42,826 nucleotides of DNA from the NCBI GenBank assembly GCA_001825155.1, contig MHVH01000001.1, positions 1-42,826 of the forward strand, read 5' to 3'. Under the pieces are notes generated by a model that worked only from the letters and a program-made list of their open reading frames with translations, was not told the DNA's origin and did no database searches. Below are positions 25,666 to 32,800 of the stretch, one piece after another. Both the position numbers and the translations under genes were made by a program. This DNA is from Candidatus Zambryskibacteria bacterium RIFCSPHIGHO2_01_FULL_46_25. Lineage in GTDB: Bacteria > Patescibacteriota > Minisyncoccia > Phycocordibacterales > Zambryskibacteraceae. How positions within the stretch are numbered: the stretch's first letter is position 1; each line of letters begins with the position of its first letter.

Positions 25666-25766
25666 TTGCGCACGCCCGCGAAGCGGTAGTTCCGGTTCCA
25701 CCTATTGTCGTTCCGGTTGACGTTCACCCTACGCTTGCCGTCGTTGCGGTTGAAGATCGCGTAGCA
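25666..25766 (-). other. DGR template repeat (TR)
   Basis: 101 nt aligned without gaps to the VR at 26086-26186 (offset exactly 420). The minus strand reads AAC/AAT/GAC-rich codons (CYAIFNRNDGKRR, VNVNRNDNRW, NRNYRFAGVRK), the classic TR design in which AAY codons are randomised. Of 22 differences from VR, 16 are at TR adenines. The 19 bp 25672-25690 are identical to VR (IMH-like end). TR lies 5 bp from the avd stop. Plus-strand sequence further left would be antisense avd, so a TR RNA read leftward continues through the complement of avd into RT. Confidence 0.93.
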
Positions 25767-26002
25767 TTGTACAATAAGCCATCTTTGCCACTGCCCCTCG
25801 AATACTCTTGGAGCTGTACAGTATTCCGCATCATAATGCGTTAGCTTACCATACCAAGTATCTTCATTTTTTGAGTTTGCATGCGCTACTCTTTCCGAAA
25901 CCTTGGTCGCGGAAATTCTCGGCGCATGGATACTGGATTCGGGGACTGGAAACCTTGGTCGCCAATACTTCCCTACTACCACGAATATTATACAAAAATT
26001 CA
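25767..26002. other. Spacer between TR and the VR-downstream hairpin
   Basis: No convincing gene. A long minus-strand frame crosses it and runs into the TR (WYGKLTHYDAEY, then EGQWQRWLIVQCYAIF). The part next to TR resembles the target protein (QWRDKRGRACYAIF), so TR probably arose by duplication of a target-gene 3' end. A 14-bp direct repeat GAAACCTTGGTCGC lies at 25897-25910 and 25949-25962. Confidence 0.55.
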
Positions 26003-26030
26003 GGGCGAGCATTCTTGCGAATGCTCGCCC
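26003..26030 (-). terminator. GNRA-loop hairpin downstream of VR (terminator and/or DGR target hairpin)
   Basis: On the minus strand GGGCGAGCATTC, loop GCAA, GAATGCTCGCCC: a perfect 12-bp stem with a GNRA tetraloop, followed by TGAATTTTTG. It starts 51 nt after the target stop. It can act as an intrinsic terminator; in phage BPP-1 a GAAA-loop hairpin/cruciform just after VR is needed for retrohoming, so it may have that role as well. Confidence 0.7.
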
Positions 26031-26081
26031 AAGAGCTAGAGCCAAAGGATCTAGAAAACCCAGAAGCCCAAGCTCTAAGAA

Positions 26082-26696
26082 TCACTTGCGGACGCCCGCG
26101 AAGCGGTAGTGCCGATACCACCTGCTGCCGCGCCGGCGGACGTCGACGCCGCGCCTGCCGCCGCCGCGGCCGAAGATCGCGTAGCAAGCACGACCCCGCT
26201 TGTCTCGCCACTGAACGGCAACAGGTCGCTCGTCGGCGAAGGCGGGATCGTCGGCCATGACTTGTGCCACAGCGGCGGGGTCGGGGCGAAGACCGTGGGC
26301 TTCATACTCGCGGTCAAGTTCGTCGACTGTCGGGTCGTAGTCGAGTTCGAAGAACTCGACTCTATCCTTCGCCAGCCCCTCGAGCGGCATCTCGGCGAGG
26401 ACTTCCTCGTCGATGTACCACTTGATGCGACCGGTGGCATCAACCACCTGTGCCGCCGTCTTGGTGCGGTCGACCTTGACCGCCCGACGAATGATGTTCG
26501 ACACCATCTCGACGCGCTTCTGGAACAACGCGAACATTTCGCTCGCGAGCTCCTGCATGCCGAGAACCGTTTGCACAGTCTCCGCCTGGAACTCTCCGGC
26601 ATGCTTCTCGAGCAACGCCCGGTAGTTCGCGACAGCCTTGTTGATCTGTCCCGCCGTTGTAACCTGCTGTTCGGACGGGATCATGGTTTTAGCCAT
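26082..26696 (-). CDS. DGR target (variable) protein, 204 aa
   Basis: The VR forms the C terminus (about residues 170-204: CYAIFGRGGG, RRGVDVRRRG, SRWYRHYRFAGVRK) and ends right at the TGA, as in C-type-lectin-fold DGR targets. The N-terminal 165 residues are mostly helical (VANYRALLEKHAGEFQAETV, ELASEMFALFQKRVEMVSNI) without signal peptide or membrane helix, and acidic after that. Start ATG 26696 (MAKTMIPSEQ) is preferred over the in-frame ATG at 26759, because the -10 box covers 26759 and GGGAGA lies 9-14 nt upstream of 26696. The gene is GC-rich compared with its neighbours. Ligand unknown; the variable surface presumably binds diverse partners. Confidence 0.93.
   Translation of the reverse strand: MAKTMIPSEQQVTTAGQINKAVANYRALLEKHAGEFQAETVQTVLGMQELASEMFALFQKRVEMVSNIIRRAVKVDRTKTAAQVVDATGRIKWYIDEEVLAEMPLEGLAKDRVEFFELDYDPTVDELDREYEAHGLRPDPAAVAQVMADDPAFADERPVAVQWRDKRGRACYAIFGRGGGRRGVDVRRRGSRWYRHYRFAGVRK
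26086..26186 (-). other. DGR variable repeat (VR)
   Basis: 3' end of the target gene, aligned to TR over 101 nt. Compared with TR it changes 12 residues: Asn to Gly, Gly, Asp, Arg, Arg, Ser, Tyr and His; Asp to Gly (twice); Lys to Arg; and Arg to Gly. Non-adenine differences also exist (TR plus-strand positions 25671, 25695, 25704, 25725, 25728, 25731). Confidence 0.93.
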
Positions 26697-26758
26697 GGCG
26701 TCGTCTCCCAAGCTGCGCTGGCATGCGGTAAATCCGCACCCATCAGCTTCTGTTTTCA

Positions 26759-26787
26759 ATTATACACCCAAATTAGATTTATGTCAA
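26759..26787 (-). promoter_or_regulatory. Perfect-consensus sigma-70 promoter of the DGR target gene
   Basis: On the minus strand TTGACA (26782-26787), 17-nt spacer, TATAAT (26759-26764). The predicted start near 26752 gives a leader of about 55 nt. The transcript could run on through the TR toward RT if the hairpin at 26003-26030 is passed. Confidence 0.88.
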
Positions 26788-26852
26788 TGCTTCGCATCGC
26801 TTAAGGTTCGCTCGGGCTCTATGTGAGCAAGCTCCCATATTCCCTCGCTGCC

Positions 26853-27338
26853 TTAAGTCAAGTGACTATTTTGTAACCCTTCATTTATGGCTTTAACTAG
26901 CGATTTTTTTGGCAAATTCAAGTCGTCTAATTTTAGATAGCCCAAATGATAGAGAATTTGGGCGACGAAATCAATTTCTGCAACACCGAGTGTTGCAGAT
27001 TTTTCCACGACATCGAAGAGTTCGGGGTGTATCGCTTCGCCTTGGACAAGCTTCTCAAGGAGAGCGAGCGGTCGAGCAATTGCTTCTTCGGCGGGAATTT
27101 TCTTTATAAGTTCGGCTGAGGTCAGACGCCAGCTATCCTTCCCTCTCACCAGAGAAACGCTCGAGAGAGAAACCGGTTCTATATTGCCGCGCAATTTTGA
27201 CGCAGCTTTCCTCACGCCCAAAGCGGAGGCTCTGACGAGACCGAGATCGCGCGTGAGAATATTGTAAACGCGGTCAGCTTCCCGCACAGGTTGCGCGGAT
27301 AGAATAATCCCTTTTGTCGTATATATGTGATAGGACAC
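26853..27338 (-). CDS. recO: DNA repair protein RecO, short form (161 aa)
   Basis: The N-terminal OB fold is typical: HIYTTKGIILSAQPVREADRV, NILTRDLGLVRASALGVRK, KLRGNIEPVSLSSVSLVRGK. A shortened helical C-terminal part follows, with no zinc cysteines; usual RecO is about 220-250 aa. RecO loads RecA on SSB-coated DNA. It starts with GTG overlapping the ileS stop (TAGTG), so its translation is coupled. Confident for the family; activity of the short form is inferred. Confidence 0.85.
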   Translation of the reverse strand: MSYHIYTTKGIILSAQPVREADRVYNILTRDLGLVRASALGVRKAASKLRGNIEPVSLSSVSLVRGKDSWRLTSAELIKKIPAEEAIARPLALLEKLVQGEAIHPELFDVVEKSATLGVAEIDFVAQILYHLGYLKLDDLNLPKKSLVKAINEGLQNSHLT

Positions 27339-30300
27339 TAGAATTCGATATTTGTTGCCTTCTTTATTTCCTCCGCATGTTTGGAGAAAAATTCTTTTTC
27401 CGCTTCGGGTACTTCGTAGCGCGCGGTCTCGCCAGGCTTGAGCCCTCTTTCCTTCCTCCAGTCCTGAACAGCGCGCATCGCATCACGCACCCTCCCCTCT
27501 TCTTCGAGTTTCGGAGTAAGAGTTGTATCGAGGCAAACGTCGCCCTCGAGCGCATTGTTTACTACAACTTCTTTCACATTCAATTCATCTTTGATTATTT
27601 CCAGATATTCCGACCCAAGCGCGTCTGTCCTGATCTCGAGCTTGGCGAGCGGCTGACGCACCTTGATACCGGCTTTCGAACGCGCTTCGAGAGCAAGCGA
27701 CACGATTTTTCTCGCCTCTTCCATATTCTCAAGTATTTTCTGGTCAACGCTGCCGGCCTTGGGCCAATCTTCCAAATGCACGCTCTCCTTGCCGCCCTTC
27801 AGGCGTCGGTAGATATCTTCGGCTATGAAGGGCATGACCGGAGCAATCAGTTTGGAGAACTCCTGGAATACATGGCGCGCCGTGCCAAGAGCTTCCTGGT
27901 CTCGAACTTTGAACCTGTCTCTCGAGCGCCTGATATACCAGGTTGAGAGGTCCGAGACAAAATCCTTTATCGGTCTGGTAGCCCGAACCATGTCATATTT
28001 TTCCATAGCTTCCGTAACTTCTCCGATAAGCTGGTCCAACCGCGCCAGAATCCAGCGATCTAGTACATGTTTAGTTTCGAGTTTCGAGTTTCGAGTTTCG
28101 AGCTTACCATCAGCGTACAGTTCGTAGAAGCTGAAAGAATTCCAGAGAATGTTGATAAGCCTATTGTGCACATCTTTGATTTCCTCATCCTTGAAGAGCA
28201 TGTCCTCTGCCTGCATGACAACGGAAGACATGAGGTAATAGCGGAAAGCGTCCGCACCCATACTGTCGATAAGCACCAGAGGGTCAGTATAGTTGCCCTT
28301 CGACTTGCTCATCTTCGAGCCGTCCGCAGCCACGACATTGCCCGTCGTTATCACATTTTTGAAAGCGATGTTGTCGAAGAGGGCTGTCGCTATGGTGTGC
28401 ATGTAGTAGAACCAGGTCCTCGTCTGGGCAATGTACTCCGCCACAAAGTCTCCCGGAAAACGGTTCTCGAATTCTTTCTTATTCTCGAAAGGATAGTGAT
28501 ACTCGGCGAAGGGCATCGAGGCCGACTCCACCCAGCCGTCAATTACTTCCGGAATTCTCTTGAGTGGCTCGCCGTCTTCGGAAATCAATTCGATATCATC
28601 GATATACGGGCGGTGAAGGTCGAGCTCGAAATTTTTATTGTGAGGCAGCGGTACAAAATCAAGTTTCCGAAATTCTCCCGTTTTTATCCACCTGTTGTTG
28701 GGTATAAATTTTTCGGCATTCTCTCCCTCTGTCATCCTCTCAAGCCACCAGATCGGCTCTCCGTGTGATATAACAAGAATTTTCTTGTTCTGATATTTAT
28801 TTTCAATATCGTAGATGAAATCCCCCATCCTGCGTCTTGCTGATGATCCTTCTTCATTCTGACCTATTTCGCGTAGCCTTTCATCGACGACAAAATCTCT
28901 GCCAATTATTTCCGCTGATTCGCGCGCTCGAAGGAAGGGTGAACAGAAAACAAGATCAAATTCTTGCCCCTTAATCTGTTCCACTTCTTGCTTACCCTTC
29001 TCCGTCAAATGATTCTCGGGATCTCCGGTTAAATCAAGAATGTTTTTAACATTGCTCTCTGCCTGCCCGTGTCGCATTACGAAATATTTGTTGCCGGATT
29101 TTTTCGTATGCTTCTTAAGCTCATCTATTGAGCCGATGAGATAAATCTTGCCACTTGCGTCTTTCCAGATTGGCAAAGGAGAAGCCCAATAGCGATTGCG
29201 GGAAATCGTCCAATCAGGCGCATTCTCGACGATGTTCAAGAATCGACCATGCTTCAGGTATTCTGGCACCCAGTTAACCTTCTCGTTGAGTTTAATCATG
29301 CGGTCCTTCACTTTCTGAATGTTAATAAACCAGGAAGTCAGGGCGTTGTAGACAAGCGCCGTGCCGCAACGATGACAGTGCGGGTAGGAGTGGGTATGAT
29401 TCTCACGTTTGAACATTAGACCCCTCTTTTCCAAATCGTCTTTGATTGCTTTTTCCGCTTTTTTGAAATACTGACCGCGAACAAGTTCCGGTGCGGCGTT
29501 ATTGAAGTGACCTTTCTCATCAAGAAGCGGCACTTGAGGCAAATTTTCGCGAAGACCCAACTGGTAGTCATCTTCGCCGTAGAGAATTGCCGTATGAACA
29601 ATGCCGGTGCCATCTTCCGTCGTTACGAAATCAGCCGCGTATACGTGATATGCTTTTGAATCGTCTGTAATTCTATAGAGTGGCTCATACTCAAGACCTA
29701 CAAGCTCCGTACCCTTCATTTCTCGCACAACCTTATAATCATCATTGCCAAACACGGTCTCCAATCGAGCCTTCGCCAAGACAAATCTCACAAGCTCCCC
29801 ATCCCCCATGTCTTTCTTCTCAATCTCGACATAATCAATATCCGGATGAACGGCTAGCGCAACATTGCCTGGCAAGGTCCACGGCGTGGTTGTCCATGCC
29901 AGAAAGGATTTATTCTCTTGTCCCTTGATTCTAAATTCCACCGTAACCGATTCTTCCGTAACGTCCTTGTAGCTGTTATCCATCGCCACTTCCGCCTTGG
30001 CAATCGGCGTCTGGCAATGCGGGCAATACAGGAGCACCTTGCGACCTTCGTAGAGAAGGCCTTTTTTATTTATCTCACTCAAAGCATGCCAAACACTCTC
30101 GATGAACGTGTTGTCCATCGTTTTGTAGGCATTGTCATAATCAACCCAGCGTCCGACACGATCCACATACTGTTTCCACTCACGCACGTAGCGCAGAACG
30201 GAAGAGCGGCAAGCTTCGTTAAATGCTTCTATGCCAAACTTGGATTCGATTTCGAGCTTGTCTTTAATGCCTAGCTCCTTCTCAATCATATTCTCGATCG

Positions 30301-30562
30301 GCAAACCGTGGCAATCCCAGCCCCAGCGGCGACGAACGTGGAATCCTTGCATGGTCTTGTAACGCGGGATGACGTCTTTGATAATCGAGGAAAGCAAACT
30401 TCCCGCATGAGGCAAGCCAGTGGCGAATGGTGGCCCGTCGTAGAAAATAAATTCTTTTTTCCCCTTCGACTGACTCAGGGTCTTCGAGAAAATTTTGTTG
30501 TCTTGCCAGAATTGGAGGATTTTCTCTTCCTTTTGTGCTCTTTCGGACTTCATTTTGGTCAT
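27338..30562 (-). CDS. ileS: Isoleucyl-tRNA synthetase with an inserted histidine-phosphatase domain
   Basis: Class I IleRS of the eukaryote-like type: GPPFATGLPHAGS (HIGH variant HAGS), GWDCHGLPIENMIEKELG, editing domain (WTTTPWTLPGNVALAVHPD), and KMSKS in GSKMSKSKGN. Between about residues 507 and 655 (counting from ATG 30610) lies a complete phosphoglycerate-mutase-like domain: KYFVMRHGQAESN (RHG), FCSPFLRARESAEII, VISHGEPIWWLE. After it the synthetase resumes at FELDLHRPYIDDI. The longer frame to ATG 30610 begins in a palindrome; ATG 30562 (or 30553) is more likely. A 7-bp repeat (28073-28100) encodes KLETRNSKLETK. Stop overlaps recO. Confidence 0.95.
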   Translation of the reverse strand: MTKMKSERAQKEEKILQFWQDNKIFSKTLSQSKGKKEFIFYDGPPFATGLPHAGSLLSSIIKDVIPRYKTMQGFHVRRRWGWDCHGLPIENMIEKELGIKDKLEIESKFGIEAFNEACRSSVLRYVREWKQYVDRVGRWVDYDNAYKTMDNTFIESVWHALSEINKKGLLYEGRKVLLYCPHCQTPIAKAEVAMDNSYKDVTEESVTVEFRIKGQENKSFLAWTTTPWTLPGNVALAVHPDIDYVEIEKKDMGDGELVRFVLAKARLETVFGNDDYKVVREMKGTELVGLEYEPLYRITDDSKAYHVYAADFVTTEDGTGIVHTAILYGEDDYQLGLRENLPQVPLLDEKGHFNNAAPELVRGQYFKKAEKAIKDDLEKRGLMFKRENHTHSYPHCHRCGTALVYNALTSWFINIQKVKDRMIKLNEKVNWVPEYLKHGRFLNIVENAPDWTISRNRYWASPLPIWKDASGKIYLIGSIDELKKHTKKSGNKYFVMRHGQAESNVKNILDLTGDPENHLTEKGKQEVEQIKGQEFDLVFCSPFLRARESAEIIGRDFVVDERLREIGQNEEGSSARRRMGDFIYDIENKYQNKKILVISHGEPIWWLERMTEGENAEKFIPNNRWIKTGEFRKLDFVPLPHNKNFELDLHRPYIDDIELISEDGEPLKRIPEVIDGWVESASMPFAEYHYPFENKKEFENRFPGDFVAEYIAQTRTWFYYMHTIATALFDNIAFKNVITTGNVVAADGSKMSKSKGNYTDPLVLIDSMGADAFRYYLMSSVVMQAEDMLFKDEEIKDVHNRLINILWNSFSFYELYADGKLETRNSKLETKHVLDRWILARLDQLIGEVTEAMEKYDMVRATRPIKDFVSDLSTWYIRRSRDRFKVRDQEALGTARHVFQEFSKLIAPVMPFIAEDIYRRLKGGKESVHLEDWPKAGSVDQKILENMEEARKIVSLALEARSKAGIKVRQPLAKLEIRTDALGSEYLEIIKDELNVKEVVVNNALEGDVCLDTTLTPKLEEEGRVRDAMRAVQDWRKERGLKPGETARYEVPEAEKEFFSKHAEEIKKATNIEF
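28073..28100 (-). repeat. Four exact 7-bp repeats in ileS
   Basis: AGTTTCG four times on the plus strand, followed by a diverged unit. It lies in the helical domain after the catalytic core. Confidence 0.8.
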
Positions 30563-30593
30563 TCTAACACACTCACTCGTCTGCTCAGTAGTC

Positions 30594-30619
30594 GCCCTCT
30601 CCTTGCTCAAGGAGAGGGC
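30594..30619. repeat. Palindromic element, family C, between argS and ileS
   Basis: GCCCTCTCCTT (30594-30604), loop GCTC, AAGGAGAGGGC (30609-30619), followed by TGGGTGAGGT up to the argS stop. It could also end transcription weakly, but there is no U tract. Confidence 0.7.
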
Positions 30620-30628
30620 TGGGTGAGG

Positions 30629-32203
30629 TTACATCCTCTCCGGCGCTGGAATACCCAGAATATTGAGGCCGTTTTTCATCACTATTTTAAATGCTTCAAC
30701 AATAGCTAGACGATAACCAGATTCTGGAGAACCATCTAAGACCTGCTCGTGCGCGTAGAAATTGTTGAAGCTTGCCGCAAGCTCGGTAAGATAAGTTGTA
30801 ATATAGTTCGGCGCGTATTCCGCCCCAGCTCGCTCCACGATTTCTGGGAATCGGTAGAGCAGACGTTCGATTTCGTGAGTATTTCTTAAGGCCGGGCCTT
30901 GGGAATCGATACTTAAGGTCCGGCCTTGGACTTTCGCTTTCTCCAGTATCGAATTCGCCCTCGCGTGCGCGTACTGGAGATACACTCCAGAATCTCCTTC
31001 AGTAGAAACAGACTTTTCGAAATCAAAGACGATATCGTTCCCTATCGCCTGCCTTAGAATCATGTACTTGATAGCCGCAATAGCCACCTGCTCATCGCCC
31101 TTGGTTCTCTTCTTCACCTCTTCAATGAGCGCCTCGGCGGTGATGACATCTCCAGTTCTCGAAGACATTTTGCCGGACGGTAGCCGTAGCATGCCGTGTG
31201 ACAAGTGCGTTAACTTGCCCTTGAGCTCGGGGAAAACTTCTCCGATTGCCACCTCAACAACATCGAAGAACGCGTCCTGCTCGTTGGCGGTAACAGTTAT
31301 CGATTGACCGAAATTGAATTTCTCCTTCTTTATTTTCGCCAAACCAACCTCCTTGGCCTCATACGTCGGAAGTTTGTCGGAATTGAGAAAAACTCTGGTA
31401 TGAAGTCCGGCCTTCTCGCCCCTAAAGACAGTTGCGCCCTCGCTTTCTTCAAAAACCTTGCCCACGTTTTGCAATACAAGCTCCTTGCCAATCCCGGCGG
31501 CCTCACTCTCGAAGAAATTGAAATCAAATTTTGTATCAAGTTTCTCATAAATTTTCCGGAACTCTTCCATCGACTTCTTTTTGCCTTCTTCGTAGCGAGC
31601 ATTGAGCTCCGGGTCGGATTTATCGTAAACTTTTCTATTTATCTCCTGTATTTCCGCCTTGGCTTGCGGGTCTTCCTCAAAAGCTTTTGCCCCGGCGGCG
31701 TAATCGCCCTTCCATAAAGCCTTGGCTACGTGCATACCGATATCGCCGTGATAGCTTGCGGTCCTTACCTCAGCACCATTGGCCTTGATAATCCGCGCCA
31801 GCGCCTCACCAATGGCATTGTTCATCATATGCCCGATGTGAAAGGCTTTGAAAGGATTCGGCTGGGTGTGTTCAATCATTACCTTGAAACCTTTGGCATG
31901 CTCGCCTCTGCCGAAATTTTCTCCCTTTTCGATAATTTCTTCCAAACTATTTTTGAAAAATTCTCTCGAGAGATAAAAGTTGATAAATCCCGGGCCGGCG
32001 AGCTCAATCCTTTCGATTCCACTTAGCTGTCGGACAGATAAGTAATTATAAATCTCCCTTGCCTTGCCGGTCTTGATACCGGCATTGGTCGAATAGTCCC
32101 CCATCTTCAAATCGGTCGGATGCTCAACGGAAAATTTCGTATCGCTAATTCCAAGCGACACCAAAGTTTCTTGTATTAATTTTTCTAATTTTTCTTTCAT
32201 CAA
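30629..32203 (-). CDS. argS: Arginyl-tRNA synthetase (524 aa)
   Basis: Class I synthetase: HIGH motif QPNPFKAFHIGHMMNNAIGE, the conserved SHGMLRLPSGKMSSRTGD block, and the anticodon-binding domain YAHARANSILEKA to ALPERM-like end (IPAPERM). The add-1 N-terminal domain is short. Two palindromic elements are in frame: 32021-32043 (residues around YLSVRQLSG) and 30885-30929 (45 nt, giving VQGRTLSIDSQGPALR between the ILEKAK helix and RLLYRFPEIVERA). It lies 2 nt after the HD gene and 66 nt before ileS. Confidence 0.96.
   Translation of the reverse strand: MMKEKLEKLIQETLVSLGISDTKFSVEHPTDLKMGDYSTNAGIKTGKAREIYNYLSVRQLSGIERIELAGPGFINFYLSREFFKNSLEEIIEKGENFGRGEHAKGFKVMIEHTQPNPFKAFHIGHMMNNAIGEALARIIKANGAEVRTASYHGDIGMHVAKALWKGDYAAGAKAFEEDPQAKAEIQEINRKVYDKSDPELNARYEEGKKKSMEEFRKIYEKLDTKFDFNFFESEAAGIGKELVLQNVGKVFEESEGATVFRGEKAGLHTRVFLNSDKLPTYEAKEVGLAKIKKEKFNFGQSITVTANEQDAFFDVVEVAIGEVFPELKGKLTHLSHGMLRLPSGKMSSRTGDVITAEALIEEVKKRTKGDEQVAIAAIKYMILRQAIGNDIVFDFEKSVSTEGDSGVYLQYAHARANSILEKAKVQGRTLSIDSQGPALRNTHEIERLLYRFPEIVERAGAEYAPNYITTYLTELAASFNNFYAHEQVLDGSPESGYRLAIVEAFKIVMKNGLNILGIPAPERM
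30885..30929. repeat. In-frame 45-nt palindromic element in argS, family D
   Basis: Minus strand: CCAAGGCCGGACCTTAAG, 9 nt, CCAAGGCCCGGCCTTAAG. Two near-palindromic 18-mers in direct order; 45 nt equals 15 codons. Related to 808-849 in the 23S gene and, more distantly, to the ACCAAGGC palindromes near 7.8 kb. Confidence 0.75.
32020..32043. repeat. In-frame palindromic element in argS, family A
   Basis: ACTTAGCTGT (32021-32030), loop CGG, ACAGATAAGT (32034-32043), one mismatch. Shares CCACTTAGCTGTC with the comEA-like copy at 6031-6061. Confidence 0.6.
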
Positions 32204-32205
32204 AG

Positions 32206-32799
32206 TTATTTCGCCCCGCGCTTGCTCCTAACCCATTTGCCAGTCAGCTTTTGGTGCCACGCATTCGGATTGGTTTTTTGGATTTCATCCCACATTTTCT
32301 TCGCGGTCTTAGTATAGAGCTTCTGGGCCCTGACGTGGGGACGGTGGTCCTTCAGCATCCCTATAGCGGAGGTATCACCGATCTTCGCCAATTCATTCAG
32401 CTCTAGGTCAACGTCCAAATTATCCGCATCTTTAACTATCTTAGCTTCAAGGGATTGTCTTTCATTATATTCCTTGAGAAGAGTGACAGTCTCTTTTTCA
32501 AGCATGGTGTTCTTGAAAATATGCTTCTCGGCCAACTCTTCGTGCCTGGTAACATACTCCCGATGCATGAAAGCGATATCCCCTGCCCTCGATTCGCCAA
32601 GGTCGTGTACCAGGCACATCTTAAGAACCTTTGCCGTGTCGGCTTTCTCCGCCGCGGCGATTATCCACGCGATCATTGTCATTCGGAAAATATGCTCGGC
32701 AATGTTCTGCACTCTTCCAGTCAATACTTGTTGCCAAGCTCTCGGCACATTGCGCAGAGATCCTATCTCGAATAAAAAATCTATATCTCTTTTTGCCAT
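32206..32799 (-). CDS. HD-domain hydrolase, YfbR/HD_3 type (197 aa)
   Basis: Metal-binding HD motifs are visible: QNIAEHIFRMTMIAW, CLVHDLGESRAGDI and KDADNLDVDLE. The family (PF13023) includes 5'-deoxynucleotidases such as YfbR. A role in nucleotide turnover would suit the nearby thyA-folA-glyA genes but is inference. The basic C terminus (KLTGKWVRSKRGAK) may touch nucleic acid. One base separates it from glyA and two from argS. Confidence 0.85.
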   Translation of the reverse strand: MAKRDIDFLFEIGSLRNVPRAWQQVLTGRVQNIAEHIFRMTMIAWIIAAAEKADTAKVLKMCLVHDLGESRAGDIAFMHREYVTRHEELAEKHIFKNTMLEKETVTLLKEYNERQSLEAKIVKDADNLDVDLELNELAKIGDTSAIGMLKDHRPHVRAQKLYTKTAKKMWDEIQKTNPNAWHQKLTGKWVRSKRGAK

Positions 32800-32800
32800 A

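Noticed and set aside
25542-26045. Minus-strand frame of 167 aa spanning the TR as a second target gene
   Set aside because: It begins in the hairpin after VR, passes straight through TR into antisense avd, and lacks the target N-terminal domain; only the part beside TR resembles the target. Treated as spacer with a possible relic.
26109-26804. Plus-strand frame (231 aa) opposite the DGR target gene
   Set aside because: Shadow caused by the GC-rich codons of the target gene; it runs through the target promoter.
28067-28768. Plus-strand frame (233 aa) opposite ileS
   Set aside because: Shadow of the IleRS coding sequence.
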